From contig CAWHGB010000002.1 of the NCBI GenBank assembly GCA_963828855.1, positions 496,001-560,000 on the forward strand: a DNA stretch of 64,000 nt. The letters are read 5' to 3'. The notes under the pieces are model-generated. The model was not told the DNA's origin. It worked only from the letters and a program-made list of their open reading frames with translations, and did not search any database. Positions 50,816 to 59,965 of the stretch are shown one piece after another. Made by a program: the position numbers and the translations under genes. The stretch is from CAVVEQ01 sp963828855 (GTDB lineage: Bacteria > Chloroflexota > Anaerolineae > Anaerolineales > Anaerolineaceae). The stretch's first letter is position 1. Each line of letters opens with the position of its first letter.

Positions 50816-52321
50816 TTAAGCTGCACTGGGGCTCTCCTCCGGTGAAATCTGCGGTCTTATCCGTTTGCGAATTCTGTCCCACAAGCTGACGGAGGCCACA
50901 AAATAAAAGCCCAGCGCACTGCCCCCCAACCAGGGAAGCAGGTATCTTCCGGAGGTTGGCCAAAGGATAATCACTGAAAGGATCAAGTAGGTCCCCATGG
51001 TGTATTCCCCCAGGATGAAAAGATCAAGGATTCTCCGCTTTCCTTTATCATACGCCTTGCCGATCCGCGGGTCCACGCGTGTGGTGCGAATGAATGTTCC
51101 ACCTTTGCCACGGTGAACTCCCCCGGAGATGACCGAAAGGGCACAGATCAGAGAAATACCCACACCGATCAAAAACTCGGAAGGCATAACCTTTAATCTA
51201 TCTATCAACCGCGGGGCATGCTCCGTTTTGGCCAGCATAAAGAGTAGAATCGGGCCAATGCTTGCAAGCCCTGCCCACCAGAAAATATTTAGAAACGGTT
51301 GGCTCCACATGCTTATCGGAAGAACCAGGAGCAACAACAAGATTCCCAACGGAAAGGTTAGATAACTCATCAAGTGGATCATGCCGAAGAATTTTTTCTT
51401 GAATGGCATGTTTGATTTCGGAAGAGCTCCCATCAGTTTCAAAGCGACCTGGGCTGTCCCCTTGCACCAGCGGTACTGCTGCAATTTGAAATCATCCAGC
51501 TCCTGGGGAACTTCCGCGGGGGAACGCAGGTTCACCAGGTAGCGGCCTTCCCAACCGCCAAATTGGGAACGGAAGGTCATATCCACGTCCTCGGTCATCG
51601 TATCCCATTGCCACCCGCCCACCGATTTTATGGTCGCCACTCTCCAGATACCCGCAGAGCCGTTGAAACCCATGACCAAACCCGCCGTCGATCTTGCGGA
51701 TTGCTCAACAACAAAGTGCCCATCTAAAGTGAGACCTGCCATCCTGGTAATCATATTGTGTGCAAAATTAATATGATCCCAACGGGTTTGCACGAAACCA
51801 ACTTTTGAATCACTGAAAAAGGGGACTGTCCGTTTGAGCCAGTTGCGGGGGGGAATGAAATCCGCGTCAAAGATGGCGGTAAATTCCCCCTTTGCGTATT
51901 GCAATCCAAAAGATAGATTCCCGGCTTTAAAACCGTAGCGATCTTCGCGGTGCAGGTAAATGATATCCACGCCCTGGCGGCGGTATTTTTCTACTAACCC
52001 GATTAATAGATTCGTTGTCCAATCTGTGGAATCATCCAGGACCTGGATTTCCAGTTTATCCGCGGGATAATCAAATTGGGTAACCGCCTTCAGGATTCTT
52101 TCGGCAAGATAGCGCTCGTTAAAAATGGGAAGTTGGATGGTTACCCGCGGCCATTCAGCCGGTGGTTCCGGTGTTTGCGTTCCCCAGGCTTTCTTCCAAT
52201 TTTTTACGTAGATCATTGTGCTGACCAGGAAATTGGTACCAATCAAAAAAAGCGAGACCGCGCAAATTGCGTATGTGATCTCGATGGGTTTCAATAGAAT
52301 GGACCGGAGGATCTCTAACAT
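50816..52321 (-). CDS. Processive family 2 glycosyltransferase (cellulose-synthase-like)
   Basis: This is an intact 501-residue membrane glycosyltransferase. One N-terminal membrane helix precedes a GT2 catalytic domain with EIQVLDDSTDWTTNLLIG, DxD-type AIFDADFIPPRNW, TMTEDVDMTFRSQFGGW and the processivity signature LQQYRWCKGTAQ. At least four C-terminal helices follow (YLTFPLGILLLLLVLPIS and later segments). The D, D, D, QxxRW set fits beta-glycan synthases such as glucomannan or cyclic-glucan synthase rather than simple transferases. No BcsB or PilZ partner is visible. The kinase gene follows after 30 bases, suggesting possible control by phosphorylation. Confidence 0.88.
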   Translation of the reverse strand: MLEILRSILLKPIEITYAICAVSLFLIGTNFLVSTMIYVKNWKKAWGTQTPEPPAEWPRVTIQLPIFNERYLAERILKAVTQFDYPADKLEIQVLDDSTDWTTNLLIGLVEKYRRQGVDIIYLHREDRYGFKAGNLSFGLQYAKGEFTAIFDADFIPPRNWLKRTVPFFSDSKVGFVQTRWDHINFAHNMITRMAGLTLDGHFVVEQSARSTAGLVMGFNGSAGIWRVATIKSVGGWQWDTMTEDVDMTFRSQFGGWEGRYLVNLRSPAEVPQELDDFKLQQYRWCKGTAQVALKLMGALPKSNMPFKKKFFGMIHLMSYLTFPLGILLLLLVLPISMWSQPFLNIFWWAGLASIGPILLFMLAKTEHAPRLIDRLKVMPSEFLIGVGISLICALSVISGGVHRGKGGTFIRTTRVDPRIGKAYDKGKRRILDLFILGEYTMGTYLILSVIILWPTSGRYLLPWLGGSALGFYFVASVSLWDRIRKRIRPQISPEESPSAA

Positions 52322-52407
52322 TAATGTTCTTTTTCGATGAAATTGTTCTTTTGAAAATTATAGCGTATTTTACCAAACGCCAGTTTGTCTCATGTATTCG
52401 AAGGTGA

Positions 52408-52436
52408 TTGACATCCCCCAAAGTAAAAGGTAAGAT
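52408..52436 (+). promoter_or_regulatory. Sigma-70-type promoter of rnpB
   Basis: A perfect TTGACA (52408-52413), a 17-base spacer and TAAGAT (52431-52436) place the start about seven bases later, exactly where the P1 helix of the RNase P RNA begins (52444). Confidence 0.8.
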
Positions 52437-52443
52437 GGATTTA

Positions 52444-52818
52444 CCCCAGGTCAGACAGGGGATCGCGGCATGCTCGCGCATGCCGAGGAAAGTCCGCACT
52501 CCACAGAGCATCCCGCCGGATAACATCCGGGTTGAAGCAATTCACCGGACAGGGCCACAGAAACATACCGCCCCGCAAGGGGTAAGGATGAAACGGCGGT
52601 GTAAGAGACCACCGGCGACTGCAGTAATGCGTCGGCCAGGTAACCCCCGGGAGGAGCAAGGTCAAGCAGGGGCATTCAGCTGCTCGCTGGTCAATGCCCC
52701 GGGTGGACCGCATGAGCTGCCTGGTAACAGTCAGCCTAGAGAGATGATCCCGCCCGTCCAGCCGTCCTTTTGGATACCCTGGTCAGGAACAGAATGCGGC
52801 TTATCGTCTGGCCTGGGG
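52444..52818 (+). ncRNA. rnpB: RNase P RNA, bacterial type A
   Basis: This is the catalytic RNA that matures tRNA 5' ends. Conserved region I reads GAGGAAAGTCCGCACTCC (about 52487-52504), later blocks include AGGGCCACAGAAACATACCG, GTAAGAGACCACCGGCG and GGCCAGGTAACCCC, and the 3' part is CAGAATGCGGCTTATC. The P1 helix pairs CCCCAGGTCAGAC (52444-52456) with GTCTGGCCTGGGG (52806-52818), with one G-U pair. A length of 375 nt is normal. It has its own promoter and is convergent with the VTT-domain gene. Confidence 0.95.
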
Positions 52819-52829
52819 CTCGTGATTCT

Positions 52830-53375
52830 CTATAACGAGATCAGTTTCATTATCTCAGCGCCTGCCAGGGCAAATCCGATCATTTTGACCACCTTTCCAA
52901 GCCAGCACCAAAGGAGAAATCTCCATAGAGGCATTCGTAAGGCACCTGCGATGATTCCCCCCGCGTCAAAAAAGGGATTCGGGATCAACGCCAGGAAAAA
53001 GATGGTGATATCCCCATACTTCTTCATCCAAAGGGTGATCCGGTCGTACCAAACGCGGTTCTCGATCACTGCCTGGCCGCTGAATCCGGCCATGTAGCCG
53101 GTGATCTCCCCCAACGCAGCCCCAGTACCAGCAGCCACCCCCACCCAGAACGGATTGAAAACCGTCCCCATCAGTGATGTGATCAGGATCCCCGGAACGG
53201 GCAGGATCAGTGTCGCGTTTGCCAGGAACGAAAGTACTACGATCCCCGGGTAGCCGTAAACCTGGATGTTCTTTAGTTCATCGCGGTTGAGAAACAACAG
53301 GATTGAAATTACCAGCACCAGAACGAGGGAAAGGATCCGCAGAATTTTGACCCTGCGGTTGCCTTCCTTTTTCAA
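52830..53375 (-). CDS. VTT/DedA-like small membrane protein
   Basis: This is an intact 181-residue polytopic protein with an N-terminal helix (RILSLVLVLVISILLFL) and a VTT/SNARE-associated core. It contains LPVPGILITSLMGTVFNPFW, GTGAALGEITGYMAGFSGQA and FFLALIPNPFFDAGGIIAGA, where the ExxGYxxG and PNPxxD motifs typify the family. VTT proteins act in lipid scrambling or membrane homeostasis; some DedA members move undecaprenyl phosphate. The start overlaps the udk stop by four bases, so the two are co-translated. Confidence 0.85.
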   Translation of the reverse strand: MKKEGNRRVKILRILSLVLVLVISILLFLNRDELKNIQVYGYPGIVVLSFLANATLILPVPGILITSLMGTVFNPFWVGVAAGTGAALGEITGYMAGFSGQAVIENRVWYDRITLWMKKYGDITIFFLALIPNPFFDAGGIIAGALRMPLWRFLLWCWLGKVVKMIGFALAGAEIMKLISL

Positions 53376-54016
53376 GACTCCTCGTCTTCGTGTTTTAGCA
53401 ATGCTTCCACCCTGGCACTGACGATATCCAATGCCACTGAGTTGAACCCGCCCTCGGGGATGATAATATCTGCATAGCGTTTGGAAGGTTCAACGAATTC
53501 AAGGTGCATCGGCCGGACTGTGTTGAGATATTGGTGCACGACCATTTCAGTGGAACGCCCTCTTTCCTGGATATCGCGTGTCAACCGCCTTATGAAGCGG
53601 ATATCGGCATCCGTATCCACGAAGATCTTCACATCGAATAATTCCCGCAGCCGGGGCTCAACAAAGATCAGGATGCCTTCCACGATGATCACCCGCTGCG
53701 GGTTCACCCGGATCGTCTCCTCGGTGCGGGAGTGGCGGGTGAAATCATAGACCGGTAGGTCGATGGGCCGCCAGGATTTCAGGGTATTGACATGTTCGAT
53801 CAGAAGTTCGGTCTCGAGAGATTCAGGGTGATCGAAATTAACCTCTGCCCGTTGGGTTGGCGGAAGGTTTGTAAGATCGCGGTAATAGGCATCGTGCGGC
53901 AGATAGGCGATCCGATGCGCGCCAACTTTATCCAAGATGACGTTTGCGACCGTGGTTTTTCCGGAGCCGGAGCCTCCAGCGATGGCGATGACAAGGGGGG
54001 GTGTTCGAGGGGACAT
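53372..54016 (-). CDS. udk: Uridine kinase
   Basis: This intact 214-residue P-loop kinase phosphorylates uridine or cytidine in the pyrimidine salvage route. The P-loop is IAIAGGSGSGKTTVANVIL, with the family signatures FDHPESLETELLIEHVNTL, PVYDFTRHSRTEETIRV, VIIVEGILIF and RLTRDIQERGRS. Length is normal. Together with upp and pyrG it covers pyrimidine salvage and CTP formation in this window. It is coupled to the VTT gene; a tRNA gene lies 49 bases upstream on the same strand. Confidence 0.94.
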   Translation of the reverse strand: MSPRTPPLVIAIAGGSGSGKTTVANVILDKVGAHRIAYLPHDAYYRDLTNLPPTQRAEVNFDHPESLETELLIEHVNTLKSWRPIDLPVYDFTRHSRTEETIRVNPQRVIIVEGILIFVEPRLRELFDVKIFVDTDADIRFIRRLTRDIQERGRSTEMVVHQYLNTVRPMHLEFVEPSKRYADIIIPEGGFNSVALDIVSARVEALLKHEDEES

Positions 54017-54065
54017 GGAAAAATTATAATTCGGTTCCCCTCAATCTCATAGTAGAATGAGAAAG

Positions 54066-54138
54066 AGCCACCGGTGGGATTTGAACCCGCGACCTGGCGT
54101 TTACGAAACGTCTGCTCTACCAGCTGAGCTACGGTGGC
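54066..54138 (-). tRNA. tRNA-Thr (anticodon CGT)
   Basis: The minus strand folds as a 73-base cloverleaf. The acceptor GCCACCG pairs with CGGTGGC, the D-stem GCTC with GAGC, the anticodon loop is TTCGTAA with CGT at 34-36, and the T-arm contains GGTTCAAATCC. CCA is not encoded. One A-C mismatch occurs in the anticodon stem (28-42) and one C-A mismatch in the T stem (50-64), which may be sequence errors. Confidence 0.93.
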
Positions 54139-54183
54139 GTGGCTGGGATTATAACCGGAAGGGTTCTAAATCAGCAAGAAACC

Positions 54184-55443
54184 ATGAACATCGCCATGCT
54201 TTCTTATCATACCTGTCCGCTTGCCACCCTGGGCGGGAAGCATACTGGTGGGATGAACGTCTATGTACGCGAGCTCACCCACCACCTGGGAAAACTGGGC
54301 ATCCATGTGGATGTATTCACCCGTTCCCAGGATGAGCATGTTCCCCATGTCCTCCATGATCTCGGCTGCGGTAATCGCGTCGTACATATCCCTGCTGGAC
54401 CGGAAACCCCCACCCCTAAAAATGATCTCCCGCGCTATCTCCCCGAATTTACAGAAGGTATCCTCAAATTCGCAGAAAGCAAGGACATCCATTACGACCT
54501 GATCCACAGCCACTACTGGATGTCTGGTGTTTCTGCCGGTTCTCTTCAAACAGAATGGAATGTCCCGGTTATTCAGATGTATCACACCCTGGGTTTGATG
54601 AAGAACCGTATTGCGCGTAATGAGTCAGAAATGGAAATTCCACTACGCATCGATAGCGAAAAAAATATAGCCAAACATGCAGATAAGATCGTGATCGCCA
54701 CCCCCGCCGAAAAGGAACAACTCATCAAGTTGTATGGAGCGGATGAGCGCAAAATGGTTGTGATCCCACCCGGTGTGGATACCACCCGTTTTTATCCCAT
54801 CCCCGAGGATGAAGCCCGTTCCGTAATCGGAGTACCTACCGATAACTGCATGATTCTCTTCGTAGGCAGGATTGAACCTCTCAAGGGAATTGAAACACTT
54901 CTGCGGGCAATCGCCCTTCTGCTTCAAACTGAGGAACTCACCGAATGTAATTATTACCTGGCGATCATTGGCGGGGAACCGGATGGCAACGGCGAGGAAG
55001 CGGATTCCGAAATGGCGCGTCTGCAAAACCTCAGCCGCGAGCTAGGCATTCACGATGTGGTGATCTTCCTCGGAAAACGCAGCCAGGACACATTGCCATA
55101 TTATTATTCTGCCGCTCAGGTTGTGGTCGTCCCGTCTCAATACGAATCTTTCGGTATGGTCGCCCTGGAAGCGATGGCCTGCGGCATCCCGGTAATTGCT
55201 TCCCAGGTGGGTGGACTCGCGTACCTGGTTCGGGATGGGAAAACCGGTTACGTCGTTCCGGAAGGAAACCCGGAAGCATTAAAAATGGCCTTGAAAAAAT
55301 TGATAGAAGCCCCCGAACTCCGCGATCGGATGTGTACCGAAGCCGTGGATTATGCCAGATCTTACGATTGGTCGGTGATCGCGCGAAAGGTTGCCAAACT
55401 TTACGAATCGGTGCTTGCTGAAAAGATCACTGAAACCGTTTAA
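54184..55443 (+). CDS. Retaining family 4 (GT-B) glycosyltransferase, MshA/sucrose-synthase-like
   Basis: This is an intact 419-residue GT-B enzyme. It starts MNIAMLSYHTCPLATLGGKH with the donor-side GGMNVYVRELTHHLGKLGIH, includes LIHSHYWMSGVSAGSL and VVIPPGVDTTRFYP, and has the C-terminal nucleotide-sugar site VVVPSQYESFGMVALEAMAC (E-x7-E motif). The GGxNVYVRELA pattern is shared by MshA, sucrose-phosphate synthase and related enzymes using UDP-GlcNAc, UDP-Glc or similar donors, so product identity is open. ATG 54184 is used because the family N-terminus begins there. Its last four bases overlap the convergent dinB 3' end. Confidence 0.88.
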   Translation: MNIAMLSYHTCPLATLGGKHTGGMNVYVRELTHHLGKLGIHVDVFTRSQDEHVPHVLHDLGCGNRVVHIPAGPETPTPKNDLPRYLPEFTEGILKFAESKDIHYDLIHSHYWMSGVSAGSLQTEWNVPVIQMYHTLGLMKNRIARNESEMEIPLRIDSEKNIAKHADKIVIATPAEKEQLIKLYGADERKMVVIPPGVDTTRFYPIPEDEARSVIGVPTDNCMILFVGRIEPLKGIETLLRAIALLLQTEELTECNYYLAIIGGEPDGNGEEADSEMARLQNLSRELGIHDVVIFLGKRSQDTLPYYYSAAQVVVVPSQYESFGMVALEAMACGIPVIASQVGGLAYLVRDGKTGYVVPEGNPEALKMALKKLIEAPELRDRMCTEAVDYARSYDWSVIARKVAKLYESVLAEKITETV

Positions 55444-56615
55444 CCCCTGGTTTGGTCATCCAACCCCCGCTGGACTGCCTTTCGACCATATTTTTCGTGG
55501 ATCTCATCCATCGCTTCCAATAGGCGTCTTTCCTTCTCCCCGCGGGTATCCCAGAGTGGAAGTTGATGCACTGAACCGCACAAACCGCTAACTCCGACAC
55601 CGATTAACCGCACTCTTTTTCCCGGAGACCATTCCCGATCGAACAATTTCAGGGCGGTTTCAAATATTAACAGATCCTGATCCACCGGCTGATCCAGCGA
55701 AACCTGCCGGGTGATGGTGGTGAAATCCGGCCAGCGCAGTTTGATCTTCACGGTTTTCCCGGTCAGATCGTCCGCCCGCAACCTGCGTCCCACCGTTTGG
55801 GCAAGATGGCGCAGGGTGGCTTCCAGGACCCGTTTTTCACCGGTGTCCTTCTCGAAGGTCGTTTCCTGGCTGATCGATTTCATCTCGCGGGTGGGGGATA
55901 CCAGGGACGTATCGATCCCGCGCGCCCGCTGGATCAATTCATGACCGTAATTGCCAAAACGCCGGGTGAAATCGGGCTCATTTTGAGAAGCAAGATCACC
56001 GATTGTTCTGATCCCCCATTCTTCCAGCACGGTTTTCGTCTTTGGACCGACCCCCCAGAGCGCATCCACGGGCAGTGGTGCCAGGAATTCTGCCTCCTTG
56101 CCGTCGGGAACATCTGTGATGGCACATGGAGGTGTTGTTCCATGGTGCCGGCTCTTTCCGAAATCCGTGGCGATCTTTGAGACTAACTTGGAGGTTGCTA
56201 TCCCCAGCGAACAGGGCAGTCCTGCTTCCGCTTTCACCGCTGCCTGGATCTTCCCGGCGATCTCCCGGCCTGTTTCCCGCAGATCACTCACATCCAGGAA
56301 AGCTTCATCAATGGAGATCTGCTCGATCAACCCTGAATAGCGTTCCAGGATGGACATCACCCGCCGGGAGTAATCCCCGTACCGCGAATGACTGCCGCCG
56401 ACCAGGATCAATCCCGGGCAGAGGCGCAGCGCGTTGCCAGTGGGCATGGCGGATCGCACCCCGAATTGCCGTGCGGCATATGAACAGGAAGAAACCACGC
56501 CTCTTTGACCAGGTTTTCCGCCCACAGCGAACGCTTTCCCCACCAAGGTAGGATCGAGCAATTCCTCCACCGAGCAGAAAAAAGCGTCCAGGTCTATATG
56601 GATGATCTTGCGCAA
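55440..56615 (-). CDS. dinB: DNA polymerase IV (Y family)
   Basis: This is an intact translesion polymerase. It starts LRKIIHIDLDAFFCSVEELL and carries the second metal-site motif QISIDEAFLDVSDLRE, the steric-gate region VSSCSYAARQFGVRSAM, PVDALWGVGPKTKTVLEEWG and the little-finger domain SISQETTFEKDTGEKRV. I place the start at TTG 56615, which has GAGG five bases upstream and gives the family N-terminus; the longer frame from 56741 would add 42 unrelated residues. It is divergent from the ACP gene and convergent with the glycosyltransferase. No beta-clamp motif is certain at the C-terminus. Confidence 0.92.
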   Translation of the reverse strand: MRKIIHIDLDAFFCSVEELLDPTLVGKAFAVGGKPGQRGVVSSCSYAARQFGVRSAMPTGNALRLCPGLILVGGSHSRYGDYSRRVMSILERYSGLIEQISIDEAFLDVSDLRETGREIAGKIQAAVKAEAGLPCSLGIATSKLVSKIATDFGKSRHHGTTPPCAITDVPDGKEAEFLAPLPVDALWGVGPKTKTVLEEWGIRTIGDLASQNEPDFTRRFGNYGHELIQRARGIDTSLVSPTREMKSISQETTFEKDTGEKRVLEATLRHLAQTVGRRLRADDLTGKTVKIKLRWPDFTTITRQVSLDQPVDQDLLIFETALKLFDREWSPGKRVRLIGVGVSGLCGSVHQLPLWDTRGEKERRLLEAMDEIHEKYGRKAVQRGLDDQTRG

Positions 56616-56743
56616 GGCAACCTCAAATTTATTATAGCGGTTTGGGATGGAAATTTGTATCTTCGCCAGGCCTGGCTGTCTGAAAAAGTCCGGTTTATTC
56701 ACCATGTTATACTTACGGAACCTGAAAATTTGGAGCATCAAAG

Positions 56744-57042
56744 ATGAATTTGGATGATGTCATTAAACTCGTATTGGATTCCATTTCGGAATTGAATTTG
56801 CAGCTGGAGGATTCCCAAAAGCTTGAAGCTTAACCCCGATACGCAGCTGTTTGGGCGCGGTTCGAAGCTGGATTCTCTCGGGTTGGTCAACCTGATTGTT
56901 TTAGTGGAGGAAAAAACCGCGGATACGTTCGGAAAATCCGTGACGATCGCCGACGAAAGAGCCATGTCGCAGAAAGAACAGCCCCTTCCGCACGGTTCGA
57001 ACTCTCGCAGAATACCTTTTCTCCCTTCTAAAGGAAGAATAA
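56744..57042 (+). CDS. Acyl carrier protein, frameshifted
   Basis: The first frame reads MNLDDVIKLVLDSISELNLQ, then after a shift near 56820 the next frame reads LKPDTQLFGRGSKLDSLGLV, where the Ser of DSL is the phosphopantetheine site, then NLIVLVEEKTADTFGKSVTI. A second shift near 56980 gives NSPFRTVRTLAEYLFSLLKE and stop TAA at 57040-57042, directly before the SDR ATG. About 98 residues is slightly long for an ACP but fits specialised carriers. It opens a plus-strand operon (SDR, ligase, GNAT, deacetylase) and probably presents an acyl or aminoacyl group to one of them. Confidence 0.78.
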
Positions 57043-57751
57043 ATGCCTGAATCGAAAGTGATCCTGATCACCGGGGCGAGCAGGGGTATTGGTCGCTCCA
57101 TCTGCCGCGCATTTTCTCTCCGCGGGATGGGAGGTCATCGGTTGCAGCCGCAAGGAATCAGACCTTCGCGCCGCAAAATTACCACCATTTTCAGGTGGAT
57201 ATCACGCGATGAAGATTGCCGTGCGAGGCATGTTCACCGCGATCCGCAAGGAATTCGGCCGGCTGGATGTATTGATCAACAATGCCGGGATCGCTTCGAT
57301 GAATCATTCCCTTCTTATGCCGATTGAAGCCACCCGTAGGGTGATTGATACCAATTTCACAGGAACCTTTCTGCTTTCCCGCGAGGCTGCCCGCCTGATG
57401 CAAAAACGGAAGTTCGGCCGGATCATCAATTTCTCCAGCGTTGCGGTTCCGCACCACCTGGAGGGAGAAGCCGTCTACGCTGCCTCCAAGGCAGCCGTGG
57501 AGGAGTTGACCCGCATTTTGGCACGGGAATTCGGCAGTCTGGGAATCACCGTCAATGCCATCGGTCCCACCCCCATTGCTACCGATTTGATTGGCGGCGT
57601 TCCGCAGGAGAAGATCAAGGATCTCATTAATCGCCAGGCAATCAAACGCCTGGGCAGGTTCGAGGATATCCTTAACCTGGTGGATTTTCTGATTAAGCCG
57701 GAAAGCGATTTTATCACCGGTCAGGTCATCTACCTGGGGGGAGTGTCATGA
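57043..57751 (+). CDS. Short-chain dehydrogenase/reductase (FabG-like), frameshifted
   Basis: This classical SDR starts MPESKVILITGASRGIGRSI (TGxxxGxG). It shows VLINNAGIASMN, catalytic Ser in IINFSSVAVPHHLEGEAVYA, and the YAASK catalytic pair, and it ends FITGQVIYLGG. Frame changes fall near 57110 and 57200. It most resembles beta-ketoacyl-ACP reductases, consistent with the ACP gene just upstream. Its stop overlaps the ligase start (ATGA), so they are coupled. Confidence 0.85.
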
Positions 57752-59087
57752 TCGAATTCCTTTTGGATGTTTTCCGGGATGCCGGCCAGCAGGATGCGAT
57801 CATCTGGAAGGACCAGGCATTTTCTTACCATTGGTTAAAAGAACGCGTCGTTTATTGGCAGGAGCAGATCAAATCTCGTGAGGTTCCGCATGGCTCGGTT
57901 GTGATCCTGGAAGCGGATTTTTCACCTAACGCGGTGGCTCTTTTCCTGGCACTCATTGAAGCCCGCTGCATCCTTGTGCCGCTCACCCGTTCGGTGGAAA
58001 TGAAGAAGAAGGAGTTCATTGAGATTGCCCAGGGAGAGATCAAGTTCACCATAGACGATTTCGACGTCACCACCATCTCGGTGCTCGAAAACCAGGCTTC
58101 CCACCCTCTCTATGAAAAGATCCGTTCGCTGGATCACCCCGGATTGATCCTTTTCTCCTCCGGATCCACCGGGAAGAGCAAAGCCGCCCTGCACGACCTT
58201 ATTGGTTATTGGAGAAGTTCAAAACCCGCCGCTTCGCGCAGCGTTCGATCAGCTTCTTACTCTACGACCATATTGGCGGGGTCAACACCATGCTTCACAT
58301 CCTCTCCAATGGGGGTACTCTCATCACCGTGCAGGATCGCAGCCCGGATGCGGTACTTGCAGCCGTGGCGAAATACAAGGCTGAGTTATTACCTACCTCG
58401 CCCACTTTTATAAATCTGATCCTCCTCAGTGAAGCTTACAAACGGCATGATCTTTCCACCCTAAAAACGGTCACCTACGGGACCGAGCCGATGCCGGAAA
58501 GCACATTGAAACGCTTCCACGATTTGTTTCCGGAGATAAAGTTACAGCAAACCTATGGGCTTTCCGAGGTGGGCATCCTACGCTCCAAATCCCGCGGGTC
58601 AGATTCGCTGTGGGTGAAGGTTGGCGGGGAAGGGTTCGAAACCAGGGTGGTGGATAACATCCTGCAGATCAAAGCTCAATCGGCAATGCTCGGGTACCTC
58701 AACGCACCCAGCCCCTTCACCGAGGATGGTTGGTTCATCACCGGGGATGAGGTGGAGGTGGATGGCGAGTACATGCGCATCCTCGGCCGCCGCAGCGAAT
58801 TAATTAACGTGGGTGGAGAGAAAGTCTATCCCGCCGAAGTGGAAAGCGTCATCCAGACAATTTCCAATGTGGAGGAGGTTTCGGTTTACGGGGAAAAGAA
58901 CCCCATCACTGGCAGCATGGTCTGCGCGTTGATCAAGCTGCGAGATGAAGAAGATGAACAGCAGGCCAGGTTGAGGATTAAACAGGCCTGTGCTGCCAGC
59001 CTGCCACGTTACAAAATTCCGGTGAGGATCACCTTCTCTCAGGATGAACAGCACAGCGAACGTTACAAGAAGATGCGTCCACGCTGA
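57748..59087 (+). CDS. AMP-dependent acyl/aryl ligase, one frameshift
   Basis: This member of the adenylate-forming superfamily has the phosphate loop LILFSSGSTGKSKAALHDL (P-loop A3), TYGTEPMPESTLKRFHDLF, LQQTYGLSEVGILRSKSRGS (A5), DGWFITGDEVEVDGEYMRIL (A7) and GRRSELINVGGEKVYPAEVE (A8). A frameshift near 58205 splits the gene. The expected catalytic Lys of motif A10 would lie in the last residues (ERYKKMRPR). It likely activates an acyl or aryl acid and loads the upstream ACP. Substrate specificity is not readable. Confidence 0.85.
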
Positions 59088-59104
59088 TCGGATTTGGTAA
59101 TCGC

Positions 59105-59962
59105 ATGACCAGTGTCCGTAAGGCAACCAGCAACGATTTTGAACACGTTTTCGACCTTTTTAAAGGTTTCGCGACCCACACCCAGGTGGACCCGCAGGAC
59201 TGGCAAATGATCTTCAGACCGATCTGGACGAACCAGCGAGAGGAATATGGTTATATTCTCCAGGATGGTTCGAAAGCGGTCGGGTTCCTGGGAACACTTT
59301 ATTCCAATCGCCTTGTGACGGGAAAGCAGCAGGAATTCTGCAACCTGACCTCCTGGATCGTCGAACCTGAATACAGGGCGGAGAGCCTTTCGCTGTTGTT
59401 TCCCCTGATGAGCCGCCAGGACCTCACCCTGACGAATTTCACTGCCTCCAACCTGGTGATCGAAGTTTTGCTTAAATTAGGTTTTCGCTCCCTTGAAAGT
59501 CATTACCGGATGATCCTTCCTCTTCCCGGAGCCACTGGTGGGGTAAAATTTGTGCTGGCACCCGAGGCCATCAAAGATAAATTGGATGGCGAGGATGCTG
59601 CCATCTTCCGCGACCACCTTCCGTTGCACTGCCAGCATGTCCTTTTAGAATCCCCTGAAGCTCATTGCTACCTGGTGGTCAATCCAGCCAGAAAACGAAA
59701 CCGGCCGGTGATGTATGTCAATTACATCGGTAATCGTGATTTTTTTATCAGGAACATCCAGAAATGCACTTATTCTCTTTGCCGGCAGCTTAAAATCAAT
59801 GGCTTGATGGTGGGAGAACACAGCCTGGCAGGCAGCCACCTGCCGCTGGCTCTGCGAATAAAACGCCGGCATGCATTATTATTTAGATCAAAGAATGTTT
59901 CTCCCGGGCAAATTGACACATTGTATTCGGAGATCCAGGTGCTTGGGTTGAAACCGGTGTAA
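59105..59962 (+). CDS. GNAT-like acyltransferase domain protein
   Basis: This intact 285-residue protein starts MTSVRKATSNDFEHVFDLFK. A GNAT-type fold is suggested by the N-terminal strand-helix pattern, VGFLGTLYSNR, LTSWIVEPEYRAESLSLLFP (motif A-like) and LTNFTASNLVIEVLLKLGFR. A second, GNAT-like half follows. The canonical acetyl-CoA QxxGxG/A site is weak (EPEYRAESL). Proteins of this kind occur in polysaccharide loci and may N-acylate a sugar or amine. It is 17 bases after the ligase and 3 before the deacetylase gene. Confidence 0.65.
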   Translation: MTSVRKATSNDFEHVFDLFKGFATHTQVDPQDWQMIFRPIWTNQREEYGYILQDGSKAVGFLGTLYSNRLVTGKQQEFCNLTSWIVEPEYRAESLSLLFPLMSRQDLTLTNFTASNLVIEVLLKLGFRSLESHYRMILPLPGATGGVKFVLAPEAIKDKLDGEDAAIFRDHLPLHCQHVLLESPEAHCYLVVNPARKRNRPVMYVNYIGNRDFFIRNIQKCTYSLCRQLKINGLMVGEHSLAGSHLPLALRIKRRHALLFRSKNVSPGQIDTLYSEIQVLGLKPV

Positions 59963-59965
59963 ATC

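Noticed and set aside
52441..53097. Long plus-strand open frame of about 229 codons
   Set aside because: It overlaps the RNase P RNA and the VTT-domain gene on the other strand and has no recognisable protein features.
56744..59087. ACP, SDR and ligase genes as a polyketide or nonribosomal peptide cluster
   Set aside because: No ketosynthase, condensation or thioesterase domain is present; the set is too small for that claim.
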